A DNA stretch of 64,000 nt from an uncultured Butyrivibrio sp. (GTDB lineage Bacteria > Bacillota > Clostridia > Lachnospirales > Lachnospiraceae). Position numbers and translations under genes: made by a program. The notes under the pieces were generated by a model, which did no database searches, had not been told where the DNA came from, and worked only from the letters and a program-made list of their open reading frames with translations. The stretch is from positions 1 to 64,000 of the forward strand of contig CAMENP010000012.1 in NCBI GenBank assembly GCA_945928575.1. The letters are read 5' to 3'. This document shows, piece by piece, positions 1-7,718 of this stretch; within the stretch, counting starts at the first letter, position 1, and the number at the start of each line of letters is the position of its first letter.

Positions 1-200
1 TTTTTTCGCACGCGGCCGGGTTTTTCCGCGCGCTTTCTCTTCCTATACCCGCGCGGCAGTGCTTTTTCACGCGCGGCCGGGTTTTTCCGCGCGCTTTCTC
101 TTCCTGTACCCGCGCGGCGGCATTTTTGCGCGCGCGGCCGGGTTTTTTCCGCGCGCTTTCTCTTCCTGTACCCGCGCGGCGGCATTTTTGCGCGCGGCCT
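1..200. repeat. GC-rich 61-62 bp tandem repeat, about 3.3 copies
   Basis: Three consecutive units share the core CCGCGCGCTTTCTCTTCCT, starting at 26, 87 and 149 (periods 61 and 62), with a partial fourth unit to about 200. Each unit carries a CCCGCGCGG block and a run of T. The array probably continues beyond the left edge of the window. Open frames across it are by-products of the repeat and are not genes. The CTGTACCCGCGCGG module recurs in the 36.7 kb island. Confidence 0.85.
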
Positions 201-207
201 TGGGTGT

Positions 208-440
208 GTCTACATTTCAGCTCCTTATCCTGCTCTTAGGTAGACTTTTTCTGATTCGACCGGGATTTCGTCTACATTTCAGTCCCTTATCTTGCTCTTA
301 GGTAGATTTTCTCTGATTCAACTAGGTTTCCATCTACATTTCCGCCCTCTTATCTTGTTCTTATGTAGACTTTCTCTGATTCGGCCGGCGCTGTGTCTAC
401 ATTTCCGCACCTTATCTTGCTCTTAGGTAGACCCGACTAA
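208..440. repeat. 62 bp tandem repeat, 4 copies, each with a GTCTAC/GTAGAC inverted pair
   Basis: Units start at 208, 270, 332 and 395 (periods 62, 62, 63). Each has GTCTAC (ATCTAC in copy 3), then a conserved CTTATC-TTGCTCTTAG-like middle, then GTAGAC (GTAGAT in copy 2), so each could form a short stem with a loop of about 25 nt. No coding potential was seen. Function unknown. Confidence 0.8.
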
Positions 441-691
441 TCCCGGCCGGAGTTTCTTCTATATTATTCCCGCGGTGATATCTATGAGACGTAATCAGCG
501 TGTCGCCGCGTGAATTGTACCGCAACATCCGTCTGCGAAGGCGTGCCTACATTGGTATTTTGCGCGCTTTCTCTTCCTGTACCCGCGCGGCGGCGCTTTT
601 TCACGCGCGGCCGGGTTTTTCCGCGCGGGGCGCTATTGTGTACCTCTAAAAATATATGTAAAAGATGTGTATTTTTTTTGGAACATGTTAT
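441..691. other. Non-coding stretch with one extra copy of the 61 bp repeat
   Basis: No credible gene was found here. A solitary copy of the 61 bp GC-rich unit lies at about 561-630, separated from the main array at 1-200. The rest is AT-rich sequence leading into the phosphoketolase promoter. Confidence 0.6.
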
Positions 692-720
692 TTGTCTAAT
701 CATGGCAGATTTGATATAAT
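692..720 (+). promoter_or_regulatory. Sigma-A promoter of the phosphoketolase gene
   Basis: TTGTCT at 692-697 and a perfect TATAAT at 715-720 are separated by 17 bp, predicting a transcript start near 727 and a leader of about 90 nt. Confidence 0.85.
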
Positions 721-724
721 ATTT

Positions 725-790
725 GACGGTACAGTGTCCGGTTTTGGGACCGGGTACCGTAATTTATATTTTTTGCCCCGATAACGGGGC
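725..790 (+). promoter_or_regulatory. Two-hairpin leader before phosphoketolase
   Basis: The predicted 5' leader has two hairpins. The first pairs ACGGTAC (726-732) with GTACCGT (754-760), with an inner GTCC/GGAC pair. The second pairs GCCCCG (775-780) with CGGGGC (785-790) and ends 13 nt before the ribosome site. Neither is followed by a U-run, so they look like mRNA-stabilising or regulatory structures. I do not recognise a riboswitch class. Confidence 0.55.
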
Positions 791-816
791 GCGGTTTATA
801 TAGGAAAGGAGTTTTT

Positions 817-3192
817 ATGGCATCAAAAGATTGCATTGAAAAACATGAGCTCACAGATGAATATCTTGAGAAAATGAACGCATACTGGCGTGCAGCGAAC
901 TATTTGTCGGCAGCACAGCTCTACATGCTTGACAACCCTCTTTTAAGGGAGCCTCTTACAAGAGAGCAGGTTAAGAAGAAAATCGTAGGACACTGGGGAA
1001 CAGTTCCTGGTCAGAACTTTGTATATACGCACCTTAACCGTGTTATTAAGAGATATGACCTCGATATGATTCTTATTTCAGGACCGGGTCATGGCGGAAA
1101 CTTTTTCGTATCCAACTCATACCTTGAGGGAAGCTACAGCGAAGTTTATCCGAATGTAAGCCAGGACTATGAAGGAATGAAGAGACTCTGCAAGCAGTTC
1201 TCATTCCCTGGCGGTATCTCAAGCCACGTTGCACCGGAGACACCGGGTTCAATTAATGAAGGCGGTGAGCTTGGATATTCAATTGCACATGCTTTTGGTT
1301 CCGTTTTCGATAATCCGGATCTCATCACAGCATGTATCGTCGGAGACGGCGAGGCTGAGACAGGTCCTCTTGCCACAGCATGGCATTCCAACAAGTTCCT
1401 TAATCCGGTTACTGACGGTGCGGTACTTCCAATCCTTCATCTTAACGGATATAAGATCAACAACCCTACTGTTTTTGCACGTATCTCACATGACGAGGTT
1501 GAGAGTTTCTTCCACGGATGCGGATGGAAGCCGTATTTTGTTGAGGGTGATGACCCTATGACAATGCACAGACTTATGGCTGAGACACTTAACACCGTTA
1601 TCGAAGAGATTAAGGAGATTCAGCGCAAGGCAAGAGAAGAAGGATGTGAAGAGCGTCCGTTCTGGCCTATGATCGTTCTTCGTACACCTAAGGGATGGAC
1701 AGGCCCGAAGGTTGTTGACGGACTTCAGATTGAAGGAAGTTTCCGTGCACATCAGGTACCTATCATGATGGACAAGCCTGAGCACCTTGAACTTCTCAAG
1801 AACTGGTTACTCAGCTACAAGCCTGATGAACTTTTTGATGAAAATTACAGACTTATCCCTGAGCTTCGCGCACTCTGCCCTGAAGGAGACGCACGTATCA
1901 GCTCCAACCCGCATGCTAACGGCGGTAAGCTTTTACGCGACTTAAGACTTCCTGACTTCACCAAGTACGCTGTTGAAGTTAAGAAACCGGGCGAGACTAT
2001 CGCACAGGATATGCTTGAACTCGGCGGATATGTAAGAGACGTATTCAGACTTAATGAAGAGTCCAAGAACTTCCGTATCTTCGGACCGGATGAGTCTATG
2101 TCAAACAGACTTTACAAAGCATTTGAAGCTACCAACAGAGACTTCAATGCAGAGATTATACCTACTGATGACTGCCTTGCAAAAGACGGACGAATCATGG
2201 ATTCATACCTCAGCGAGCATATGTGCGAGGGATGGCTTGAAGGTTACCTTCTTACCGGACGTCATGGTTTCTTCGCAAGCTACGAAGCATTCATCAGAGT
2301 TGTTGATTCAATGGCAGCACAGCATGCTAAATGGCTTAAGGTATGTAATTCTCTTCCTTGGAGACAGAAAATCGCATCCCTCAACCTTATCCTTACATCA
2401 AACGTATGGCAGCAGGATCACAACGGATTTACACATCAGGATCCGGGATTCCTTGACCACATCGCCAATAAAAAAGCAGATGTTGTCCGTATGTATCTCC
2501 CACCTGATGCTAACTGCCTCCTCTCATGCTTTGACCACTGCATCAAGAGCAAGAACTATGTCAACGTAATCGTTGCATCAAAGCATCCTAGCCATCAGTG
2601 GCTCACAATGGAGCAGGCTGTTAAGCATTGTACACAGGGTGTAAGTATCTGGGAATGGGCAAGCAACGATCAGGGTGAAGAGCCTGATATCGTAATGGCT
2701 TGCTGCGGTGATACTCCTACACTTGAAGCACTTGCTGCTACAACAATCCTTCGTGAGAACATTCCGGAGCTTAAGATCAGATTTGTCAACGTAGTTGACC
2801 TTATGAAACTTGAGTCACATGAGAGACATCCTCACGGACTTACAGATGCTGATTTCAACGCTCTGTTCACCAAGGATAAGCCGGTTATCTTCGCATTCCA
2901 CGGTTATCCTACACTTGTACATGAGCTTACTTACGGAAGAGCTAACCGTAACATCCATGTATACGGATACCATGAAGAAGGTACTATTACTACTCCGTTT
3001 GATATGCGTGTACAGAACAAGATTGACCGTTTCGATCTTGTTAAGTCAGCACTTAAATATCTTCCACAGCTTGGCAACAGAGGCTCATTCCTCACTCAGA
3101 AGATGAATGACATCCTCGTTGAGCACAAGGCTCACATCTCTGAATACGGAGAAGACCTTGAAATTGTAAGAAACTGGGAATGGAATTTATAA
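817..3192 (+). CDS. xfp: Xylulose-5-phosphate/fructose-6-phosphate phosphoketolase
   Basis: This thiamine-diphosphate enzyme splits xylulose-5-P (and often fructose-6-P) with phosphate into acetyl-P plus glyceraldehyde-3-P (or erythrose-4-P). It is a cytosolic route to acetate and ATP. The 791 residues match the usual family length. The N-terminal cofactor region shows SGPGHGG (residues 88-94) and the diphosphate-binding GDGEAETG (176-183) followed by W-H-S-N-K-F; the central and C-terminal transketolase-like domains are intact. The start is fixed by AAAGGAG 5 nt upstream. It is a single-gene unit with its own promoter, structured leader and strong terminator. Codon use is biased as in highly expressed genes. 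Whether it prefers Xu5P or F6P cannot be read from the sequence. Confidence 0.97.
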   Translation: MASKDCIEKHELTDEYLEKMNAYWRAANYLSAAQLYMLDNPLLREPLTREQVKKKIVGHWGTVPGQNFVYTHLNRVIKRYDLDMILISGPGHGGNFFVSNSYLEGSYSEVYPNVSQDYEGMKRLCKQFSFPGGISSHVAPETPGSINEGGELGYSIAHAFGSVFDNPDLITACIVGDGEAETGPLATAWHSNKFLNPVTDGAVLPILHLNGYKINNPTVFARISHDEVESFFHGCGWKPYFVEGDDPMTMHRLMAETLNTVIEEIKEIQRKAREEGCEERPFWPMIVLRTPKGWTGPKVVDGLQIEGSFRAHQVPIMMDKPEHLELLKNWLLSYKPDELFDENYRLIPELRALCPEGDARISSNPHANGGKLLRDLRLPDFTKYAVEVKKPGETIAQDMLELGGYVRDVFRLNEESKNFRIFGPDESMSNRLYKAFEATNRDFNAEIIPTDDCLAKDGRIMDSYLSEHMCEGWLEGYLLTGRHGFFASYEAFIRVVDSMAAQHAKWLKVCNSLPWRQKIASLNLILTSNVWQQDHNGFTHQDPGFLDHIANKKADVVRMYLPPDANCLLSCFDHCIKSKNYVNVIVASKHPSHQWLTMEQAVKHCTQGVSIWEWASNDQGEEPDIVMACCGDTPTLEALAATTILRENIPELKIRFVNVVDLMKLESHERHPHGLTDADFNALFTKDKPVIFAFHGYPTLVHELTYGRANRNIHVYGYHEEGTITTPFDMRVQNKIDRFDLVKSALKYLPQLGNRGSFLTQKMNDILVEHKAHISEYGEDLEIVRNWEWNL

Positions 3193-3203
3193 AATAAAAG
3201 TAA

Positions 3204-3233
3204 AGGGCGCGGATTTGTTCCGCGCCCTTTGTA
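3204..3233 (+). terminator. Rho-independent terminator of xfp
   Basis: GGGCGCGGA pairs with TTCCGCGCCC across a short AT-rich loop and is followed by TTTG, 12 nt after the xfp stop codon. Confidence 0.85.
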
Positions 3234-3243
3234 TTATCAAAAA

Positions 3244-3279
3244 AAATTCCGCAGCCTGCTTTCACAGACTGCGGAACTT
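3244..3279 (-). terminator. Terminator of the hsp20 unit (minus strand)
   Basis: On the minus strand TTCCGCAG pairs with CTGCGGAA and is followed by a run of eight T. It closes the unit holding hsp20 and the small basic protein. Confidence 0.85.
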
Positions 3280-3286
3280 ATTTTAT

Positions 3287-3412
3287 TTATTCGTAAACGT
3301 GTTTTTTATGCTTACCTGAGGTCTCCTGCTCTTCCATATTCTGGCCTGCTGTGGCATTGACCTTCTGGTGAACTTTCTTTTTCTTTAATGGATGTTTAGG
3401 ATTTTTATCCAT
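3287..3412 (-). CDS. Small basic protein (41 aa), unknown function
   Basis: This short ORF encodes 41 residues beginning MDKNPKHPLKKKKVHQK and ending GKHKKHVYE, rich in Lys and His with no membrane segment. A good AAGGAAG ribosome site precedes the ATG, and a strong terminator follows the stop within 10 nt. It lies 38 nt behind hsp20 on the same strand, so it is probably cotranscribed and heat-inducible through the CIRCE site. I do not recognise the family. The charge suggests nucleic-acid or polyphosphate binding, which is only an inference. Confidence 0.7.
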   Translation of the reverse strand: MDKNPKHPLKKKKVHQKVNATAGQNMEEQETSGKHKKHVYE

Positions 3413-3450
3413 AACAATCGCTTCCTTTCTTATTCATTCAATACTGTAGG

Positions 3451-3891
3451 TTATCCTTCGATTGCAATGTATTTCTTGTTCTCGACGGCCTTAGCTTCCT
3501 TCTTAGGAATACTGAGCCTTAAGATACCATCTTCGTATTTAGCCTTAATGTCTTCTTCTGTGACTTCCTCGCCAACATAGAAGCTACGGCTCATAGCACC
3601 GGCATAACGTTCCTTACGGATGTACTTGCCTTCTTTGGTCTTCTCGTCTTTGTCAAGACCCTTGGAAGCACTGATCGTTAAGTAACCGTCATCAAGCTTA
3701 GCACTTATCTCATCTTTCTTAAAGCCCGGAAGATCAATATCGACTTCATAACCGGTATCTGTTTCCTTAACATCTGTCTTCATAACATGTCCTGCGTGTT
3801 TACCATACAAAGCTTTGTCAACTTCTGGGAATCCAAAGTCCATCCAATCATCGTTAAATAAATTCTCTCCAAAAATACTAGGCATCAACAT
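3451..3891 (-). CDS. Hsp20/alpha-crystallin small heat-shock protein
   Basis: This is an ATP-independent holdase chaperone that binds unfolding proteins in the cytosol. The 146-residue protein has a short N-terminal arm (MPSIFGENLF, WMDFGF) and an alpha-crystallin domain of about residues 38-140, including DLPGFKKDEI and the family signature DGILRLSIPKK, plus a short C-terminal tail. The ATG has AAGGAGA upstream. It is transcribed from a sigma-A promoter overlapped by a CIRCE operator, so HrcA repression is expected. The leader is about 125 nt and could hold further heat-responsive structure. Confidence 0.95.
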   Translation of the reverse strand: MLMPSIFGENLFNDDWMDFGFPEVDKALYGKHAGHVMKTDVKETDTGYEVDIDLPGFKKDEISAKLDDGYLTISASKGLDKDEKTKEGKYIRKERYAGAMSRSFYVGEEVTEEDIKAKYEDGILRLSIPKKEAKAVENKKYIAIEG

Positions 3892-4023
3892 AAGTCATCT
3901 CTCCTTTTTATAAAATCAAACCTTGTTACCTTGTTACTTTGGAACCGGGATGTTTCAGCAACCTCAAGGTACTTATTCAATCTTTCTTACCTCTTTTGGT
4001 TCCTTTCCTTTGTTCTTGACTAT
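3892..4023 (-). promoter_or_regulatory. Long 5' leader of hsp20
   Basis: This is roughly 125 nt of untranslated leader between the predicted start (near 4017) and the ATG. TACCTTG (minus strand) can pair with the later CAAGGTA, giving a hairpin upstream of the ribosome site. I see no clear pairing that hides the AAGGAG itself, so an RNA thermometer is possible but not shown. Confidence 0.35.
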
Positions 4024-4052
4024 GTTATACACCCAATTATTAGCACTGTCAA
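4024..4052 (-). promoter_or_regulatory. Sigma-A promoter of hsp20
   Basis: On the minus strand TTGACA (complement of 4047-4052) is followed after 17 bp by TATAAC (complement of 4024-4029). The -35 box lies inside the CIRCE operator. Confidence 0.9.
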
Positions 4053-4066
4053 GAGGTGAGTGCTAA
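4040..4066. promoter_or_regulatory. CIRCE operator (HrcA binding site)
   Basis: TTAGCACTG, nine bases, then GAGTGCTAA. This is the CIRCE inverted repeat with one mismatch from the TTAGCACTC-N9-GAGTGCTAA consensus. It covers the hsp20 -35 box, the expected position for HrcA repression released by heat stress. Confidence 0.93.
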
Positions 4067-4093
4067 TTTTTTTGTGAAGATTTTGTGAACACA

Positions 4094-4696
4094 TTAATTC
4101 TTGATTTTTCCTTCAACCGTAACAGTCACAACCTGCCATGGGATAAGCTTTCCGCTTGCTTTCAAGGCATTCATCGCTGCCATCTCAAGGCCGCCGCAGC
4201 AAGGAACCTCCATGCGGACAATAGTTACCGACCGGATATTGTTGTTCCTGAGAATCTCGGTGAGCTTGGTGCTGTAATCGACGGCATCAAGCTTCGGACA
4301 GCCGATCAACGCGACTCTGTCTTTAAGAAGCTCCATGTGAAAACTGGCATACGCATATGCCGTACAATCAGCGGCGATAAGCAGATCGGCTCCGTCAAAA
4401 TACGGCGCACAGACAGGCGCGAGCTTAATCTGAACCGGCCAGTTCATAAGAGTTTTGTCCGATTGTTTTGCCTTCATTACCGCAGCCTCGTCATATGCCG
4501 GCGCCTCACGCTCCTCAAAAGTTATCGCACCGGTCGGACAGGCCGGAAGGCAGTCACCCAGACCGTCACAGAAATTTTCCCTGACAAGCTTCGCTTTGCC
4601 GTCGATTATATCTATCGCGCCCTCATGGCAGGCTGTCGCACATATCCCGCAGCCGTTACATTTATCCTCATCAATGTGTATTATTTTTCTTATCAT
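4094..4696 (-). CDS. 4Fe-4S dicluster ferredoxin-like protein with CCGG domain
   Basis: A probable cytosolic electron-transfer protein of 200 residues. The N-terminus has a classical cluster motif C13-x2-C16-x2-C19-x3-C23 and a second, variant one, C43-x5-C49-x3-C53-P. The rest has an ADCTAYAYASFH segment, a CPKLD motif and EVPCCGGLE, further possible metal or thiol sites. I start at the ATG preceded by GGAGG; a longer frame has no ribosome site. The gene is divergent from a Crp/Fnr regulator, and its promoter carries a palindrome centred at -41.5, so it is probably activated by that regulator under redox or nitrosative signals. The partner enzyme is not in the window. Confidence 0.85.
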   Translation of the reverse strand: MIRKIIHIDEDKCNGCGICATACHEGAIDIIDGKAKLVRENFCDGLGDCLPACPTGAITFEEREAPAYDEAAVMKAKQSDKTLMNWPVQIKLAPVCAPYFDGADLLIAADCTAYAYASFHMELLKDRVALIGCPKLDAVDYSTKLTEILRNNNIRSVTIVRMEVPCCGGLEMAAMNALKASGKLIPWQVVTVTVEGKIKN

Positions 4697-4726
4697 TTTA
4701 ATATGCCTCCTTGACTTTATGGTGCC

Positions 4727-4732
4727 ATTATA
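4727..4732 (-). promoter_or_regulatory. -10 box of the ferredoxin-like gene, weak -35
   Basis: A perfect TATAAT on the minus strand has no recognisable -35 hexamer at 16-18 bp, as expected for an activator-dependent promoter. The predicted start is near 4720. The sequence ATTATAAT also gives a TATAAT on the plus strand (4729-4734) that could serve the regulator gene. Confidence 0.7.
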
Positions 4733-4753
4733 ATAGACTTTCATTATTAATTA

Positions 4754-4769
4754 TGTTGGATTTCCAACA
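4754..4769. promoter_or_regulatory. Perfect palindrome, probable Crp/Fnr-family operator
   Basis: TGTTGGA-TT-TCCAACA is a perfect 7-2-7 palindrome between the divergent ferredoxin and crp-like genes. Its centre (4761.5) is 41.5 bp upstream of the start predicted from the minus-strand TATAAT, the class II activator position. It also lies just before the regulator's own ribosome site, which suggests autoregulation. Confidence 0.75.
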
Positions 4770-4783
4770 AACGAGGAGCAAAA

Positions 4784-5467
4784 ATGCAGGAAATTTTTGA
4801 AAAATATTCCGAAATTATACAATCGAACGAACTTTTTAAGGGGATTGATGAGAGTAGCCTGCCTGCTGTGCTTGAGAATCTCAAGGCAGTTATAAAGCAC
4901 TACGCCAAAGGAGAATATATAAGAATGAGAGGCGAGGCGGCCGATTTTATCGGTATCGTGCTGGAAGGAGAAATCCATATCCTTCAGGATGATTACTACG
5001 GCAGCCGCAGCATAACGGCATCGGTTGGCGCCGGTTCCCTTTTTGCCGAGGCATTTGTATGTGCCAGAGTGCCGCAGCTCATGGTGGACATCGCCGCCAA
5101 CTCCGACTGCTCGGTATTGTTTCTTAGCGGTGCCGGAATTCTGGAGTCCCACGATGTACGAAATTCATATCATGACATATTGATCCGTAACCTTCTCGGA
5201 ATTGTCGCCCGGAAAAACATGTATCTTAACCGTAAGCTTAGATATGCCGCCCAAAAAACCACCGCACAGAAGCTGCTCGCATATCTGAATGACTGCGCCG
5301 TGTCCGCCGGGAGCAATGAATTTGTTATTCCGTTTAACAGACAGGCACTCGCGGACTACCTGGGAGTAGAACGGAGTGCCATGTCGACCGAGATTGGCCG
5401 GCTCGTGAAAGCCGGTATAATAGAGACCAACCGCAATTATTTTAAATTGTTAAAGCCGGACCGCTGA
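4784..5467 (+). CDS. Crp/Fnr-family transcriptional regulator
   Basis: A 227-residue regulator with an N-terminal cyclic-nucleotide-type beta-roll (about 15-125), a dimerisation helix and a C-terminal winged helix. The recognition segment FNRQALADYLGVERSAMS lies at about 181-198. No N-terminal Fnr-type cysteine cluster is visible, so the signal is unknown; haem, NO or a small effector are possible. It starts at the ATG after GAGGAG. It is divergent from the ferredoxin-like gene and shares the TGTTGGA palindrome with it. It ends directly against the convergent ABC exporter gene (adjacent stops). Confidence 0.92.
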   Translation: MQEIFEKYSEIIQSNELFKGIDESSLPAVLENLKAVIKHYAKGEYIRMRGEAADFIGIVLEGEIHILQDDYYGSRSITASVGAGSLFAEAFVCARVPQLMVDIAANSDCSVLFLSGAGILESHDVRNSYHDILIRNLLGIVARKNMYLNRKLRYAAQKTTAQKLLAYLNDCAVSAGSNEFVIPFNRQALADYLGVERSAMSTEIGRLVKAGIIETNRNYFKLLKPDR

Positions 5468-7705
5468 TTATTTGAGTTTTAATTTTTTCTCAACATTGCG
5501 GTTAAATATCAATGCGGTTATCACCGCGACTGCCATATTATAGATGACAAAAATCAGATATTTCCACCAGTCCATATAAACCATTATGTTATGCATAAAG
5601 CTTAAATGTCCTTTGAGGATATTTGCCGCGATAACCGTAACCGCCATTGCCGCAATCTCAAATATGCACGCCTCGCTTACAATTATCCTGCGGTTTAATT
5701 CCGCACTGCCGCCTATTGAACGCAGGATACGGAAATCTTTACGGCGGAGTTTAAATATGGACACATCGACAAATATACCGATTACAGCAATTATAAAAAG
5801 CGCAACCATTGAAATTACCAATAATATCATACGGTTGTATAATTTCTGGTCATCATATTTTACGCATCCTGCGCGGTATGTACTGACACAATCATATCCC
5901 ATTTTTTCCAGCTTACGGATAACCTTGTCCGTGTAAGCATACTCTTTAATATAGACACCACACTGTTTACTGCCTTCGCTCCAGAATTTACGGAAATTTT
6001 TTTCACTCATTCCGATAAAAATACCGCCGTTCATATTATTCTCTGCGCGCTGGGTCTTCATTTCAATGTACTCACCATTCTTCCTGCTGTTTGTCGTATC
6101 AGATGAGATAATTAATCTGTTAACCCCGTCGCACATAATATGACTCATGCCTGAGTATATATCGCCTATTGATGTATCCGAGTAGCCGCTTATGCTTACT
6201 TCCCAATCGTTAAGATTGTCATCAATATAAGGCACATAATCGTTTTTGTTAAAAGCATATACTTTGTCAATTATGCACCATGCACTTTGTATCCTGAGTT
6301 CCGGCATTGAAACGGAATACGATATCATATTGCAGAAATCTTCCGAAAAATACACTTGTTTGGTGTTTTCTTTAAGAATACCGCATACCGTAAACTTTGA
6401 ATTGAACACATTACCGTTCCACCTGTTGACATTTTCAAAATAAATATCAATAACATCGCCTATACTGTAATCGGATCCGGCGCCCGCGGACACAACGATC
6501 TCATCACGAGCCTTAGGAAGTTCTCCCTCGGAAAGATCCGATTCACTTATACAGCTGGTTGAATGAATAAATTTATCATACTTTTTAATCTGGACCGGAT
6601 ATTCGTTTTCATATACGTAAAAACCATCATTGTCCGAAGCGTCCCTGTAATCAGTTCCCGGCTCCAGAGCATAATTGATATCGGATGCTGCATCATATTT
6701 ATCCGTATGCGTAACATACCGCAGTTTATTTATTTCCCTGATATCGTCATCCGTAATTGATGTGCCGTCCTTCTTAACCGCCGAAATTCTGGTCATGTCC
6801 TCGTTGTAATATACTTTGTTGTCGTATATCATTGTACCGATATCATCATAATTTGTATAAATTTCACCCATAAAAACAAATGAAGCCACTGTAATTATGA
6901 GCATCAGCACAGCCGTAAGCGACATCACAAACGAACGCCTGCGCATATTAAGGGCCACAAATCTTGCGGGCTGCTGTTTTCCCGTCCGGCTTACCGGTTC
7001 GGTTTCAGGTGTAATGTTTTCTTTTTTCTTCAAAACAGTATCTGATACTACACTGCCATCATAAATCCTTACCTGCCTGGTAACATAATCTTTGGCCTGT
7101 TCGTAATTATGCGTTACCATTATGACCAGTCTGTCCTTCGCAAGGGAGGCAAAAAGTTCAACTATCTGTCTTCCGGTCTCACTGTCAAGATTGCCGGTCG
7201 GCTCATCCGCAACGATTATCTCCGTATCCTTGGCAAGCGCCCTCGCTATTGACAGACGCTGTTTCTGGCCACTCGATAATTTTTCCGCTTTCTGTGACGC
7301 CAATCCGGTAAGACCTACTTTTTCAATAATCTCTCCTGCCCGTTTAGCTGCTTCACCGTGTTCAATGTTGCGCAGATAAAGGGCTGCCAGTACATTTTCA
7401 AGCACCGTATATTTGTCAAAAAGATCATAATCCTGAAAAACAAATCCAATCCTGTCTCTGCGGAAATTTTCCCAATCGTTCTCATCAAATGATGATGTTC
7501 CAATTCCTTCAATATATAATTCGCCTTCATCAAAACCGGTCATTCCGGATATTACATTGAGCAGGGTTGACTTACCGCCACCGCTCTCTCCGGTTACAGC
7601 CACAAACTCTCCACGGTCAAATTCAAGATTAATATTGTGCAATGCCTGTGTTACACTTGTCGATGAATAATAATATTTGGTTATATTTTCAAGTCTTATT
7701 AACAT
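5468..7705 (-). CDS. MacB-like ABC exporter, fused ATPase-permease (745 aa)
   Basis: The N-terminal 220 residues are an ABC ATPase of the LolD/MacB class: Walker A GESGGGKST, signature LSSGQKQR, Walker B IIVADEPTGN and the H-loop VTH. An FtsX/MacB-type permease follows, with one membrane segment near residue 265, a large extracellular domain and three C-terminal segments. Such proteins usually extrude or sense peptides, or move lipoproteins, using ATP mechanically; the substrate is unknown. I start at the ATG preceded by GGAGGTG, which shortens the longest frame by 19 residues. It lies 13 nt behind a second exporter of the same build, so the two may be cotranscribed and heterodimerise. Confidence 0.88.
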   Translation of the reverse strand: MLIRLENITKYYYSSTSVTQALHNINLEFDRGEFVAVTGESGGGKSTLLNVISGMTGFDEGELYIEGIGTSSFDENDWENFRRDRIGFVFQDYDLFDKYTVLENVLAALYLRNIEHGEAAKRAGEIIEKVGLTGLASQKAEKLSSGQKQRLSIARALAKDTEIIVADEPTGNLDSETGRQIVELFASLAKDRLVIMVTHNYEQAKDYVTRQVRIYDGSVVSDTVLKKKENITPETEPVSRTGKQQPARFVALNMRRRSFVMSLTAVLMLIITVASFVFMGEIYTNYDDIGTMIYDNKVYYNEDMTRISAVKKDGTSITDDDIREINKLRYVTHTDKYDAASDINYALEPGTDYRDASDNDGFYVYENEYPVQIKKYDKFIHSTSCISESDLSEGELPKARDEIVVSAGAGSDYSIGDVIDIYFENVNRWNGNVFNSKFTVCGILKENTKQVYFSEDFCNMISYSVSMPELRIQSAWCIIDKVYAFNKNDYVPYIDDNLNDWEVSISGYSDTSIGDIYSGMSHIMCDGVNRLIISSDTTNSRKNGEYIEMKTQRAENNMNGGIFIGMSEKNFRKFWSEGSKQCGVYIKEYAYTDKVIRKLEKMGYDCVSTYRAGCVKYDDQKLYNRMILLVISMVALFIIAVIGIFVDVSIFKLRRKDFRILRSIGGSAELNRRIIVSEACIFEIAAMAVTVIAANILKGHLSFMHNIMVYMDWWKYLIFVIYNMAVAVITALIFNRNVEKKLKLK

Positions 7706-7718
7706 TCGTGCACCTCCG

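Noticed and set aside
208..440. CRISPR array
   Set aside because: Whole 62 bp units repeat, including what would be spacers, and there are no cas genes.
59..719. Short frames across the left repeat array as possible proteins
   Set aside because: They follow the repeat period, have no ribosome sites and read as low-complexity Arg/Phe/Ala strings; the repeat DNA explains them.
722..790. Known riboswitch in the phosphoketolase leader
   Set aside because: Two hairpins are present, but no conserved aptamer core that I recognise and no terminator or sequestered ribosome site.
3892..4023. RNA thermometer in the hsp20 leader
   Set aside because: A hairpin can be drawn, but no pairing that covers the AAGGAG was found; not strong enough to claim.
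4085..4714. 209-residue plus-strand frame opposite the ferredoxin gene
   Set aside because: It is a shadow of a gene with two clear cluster motifs, a ribosome site and a promoter on the minus strand.
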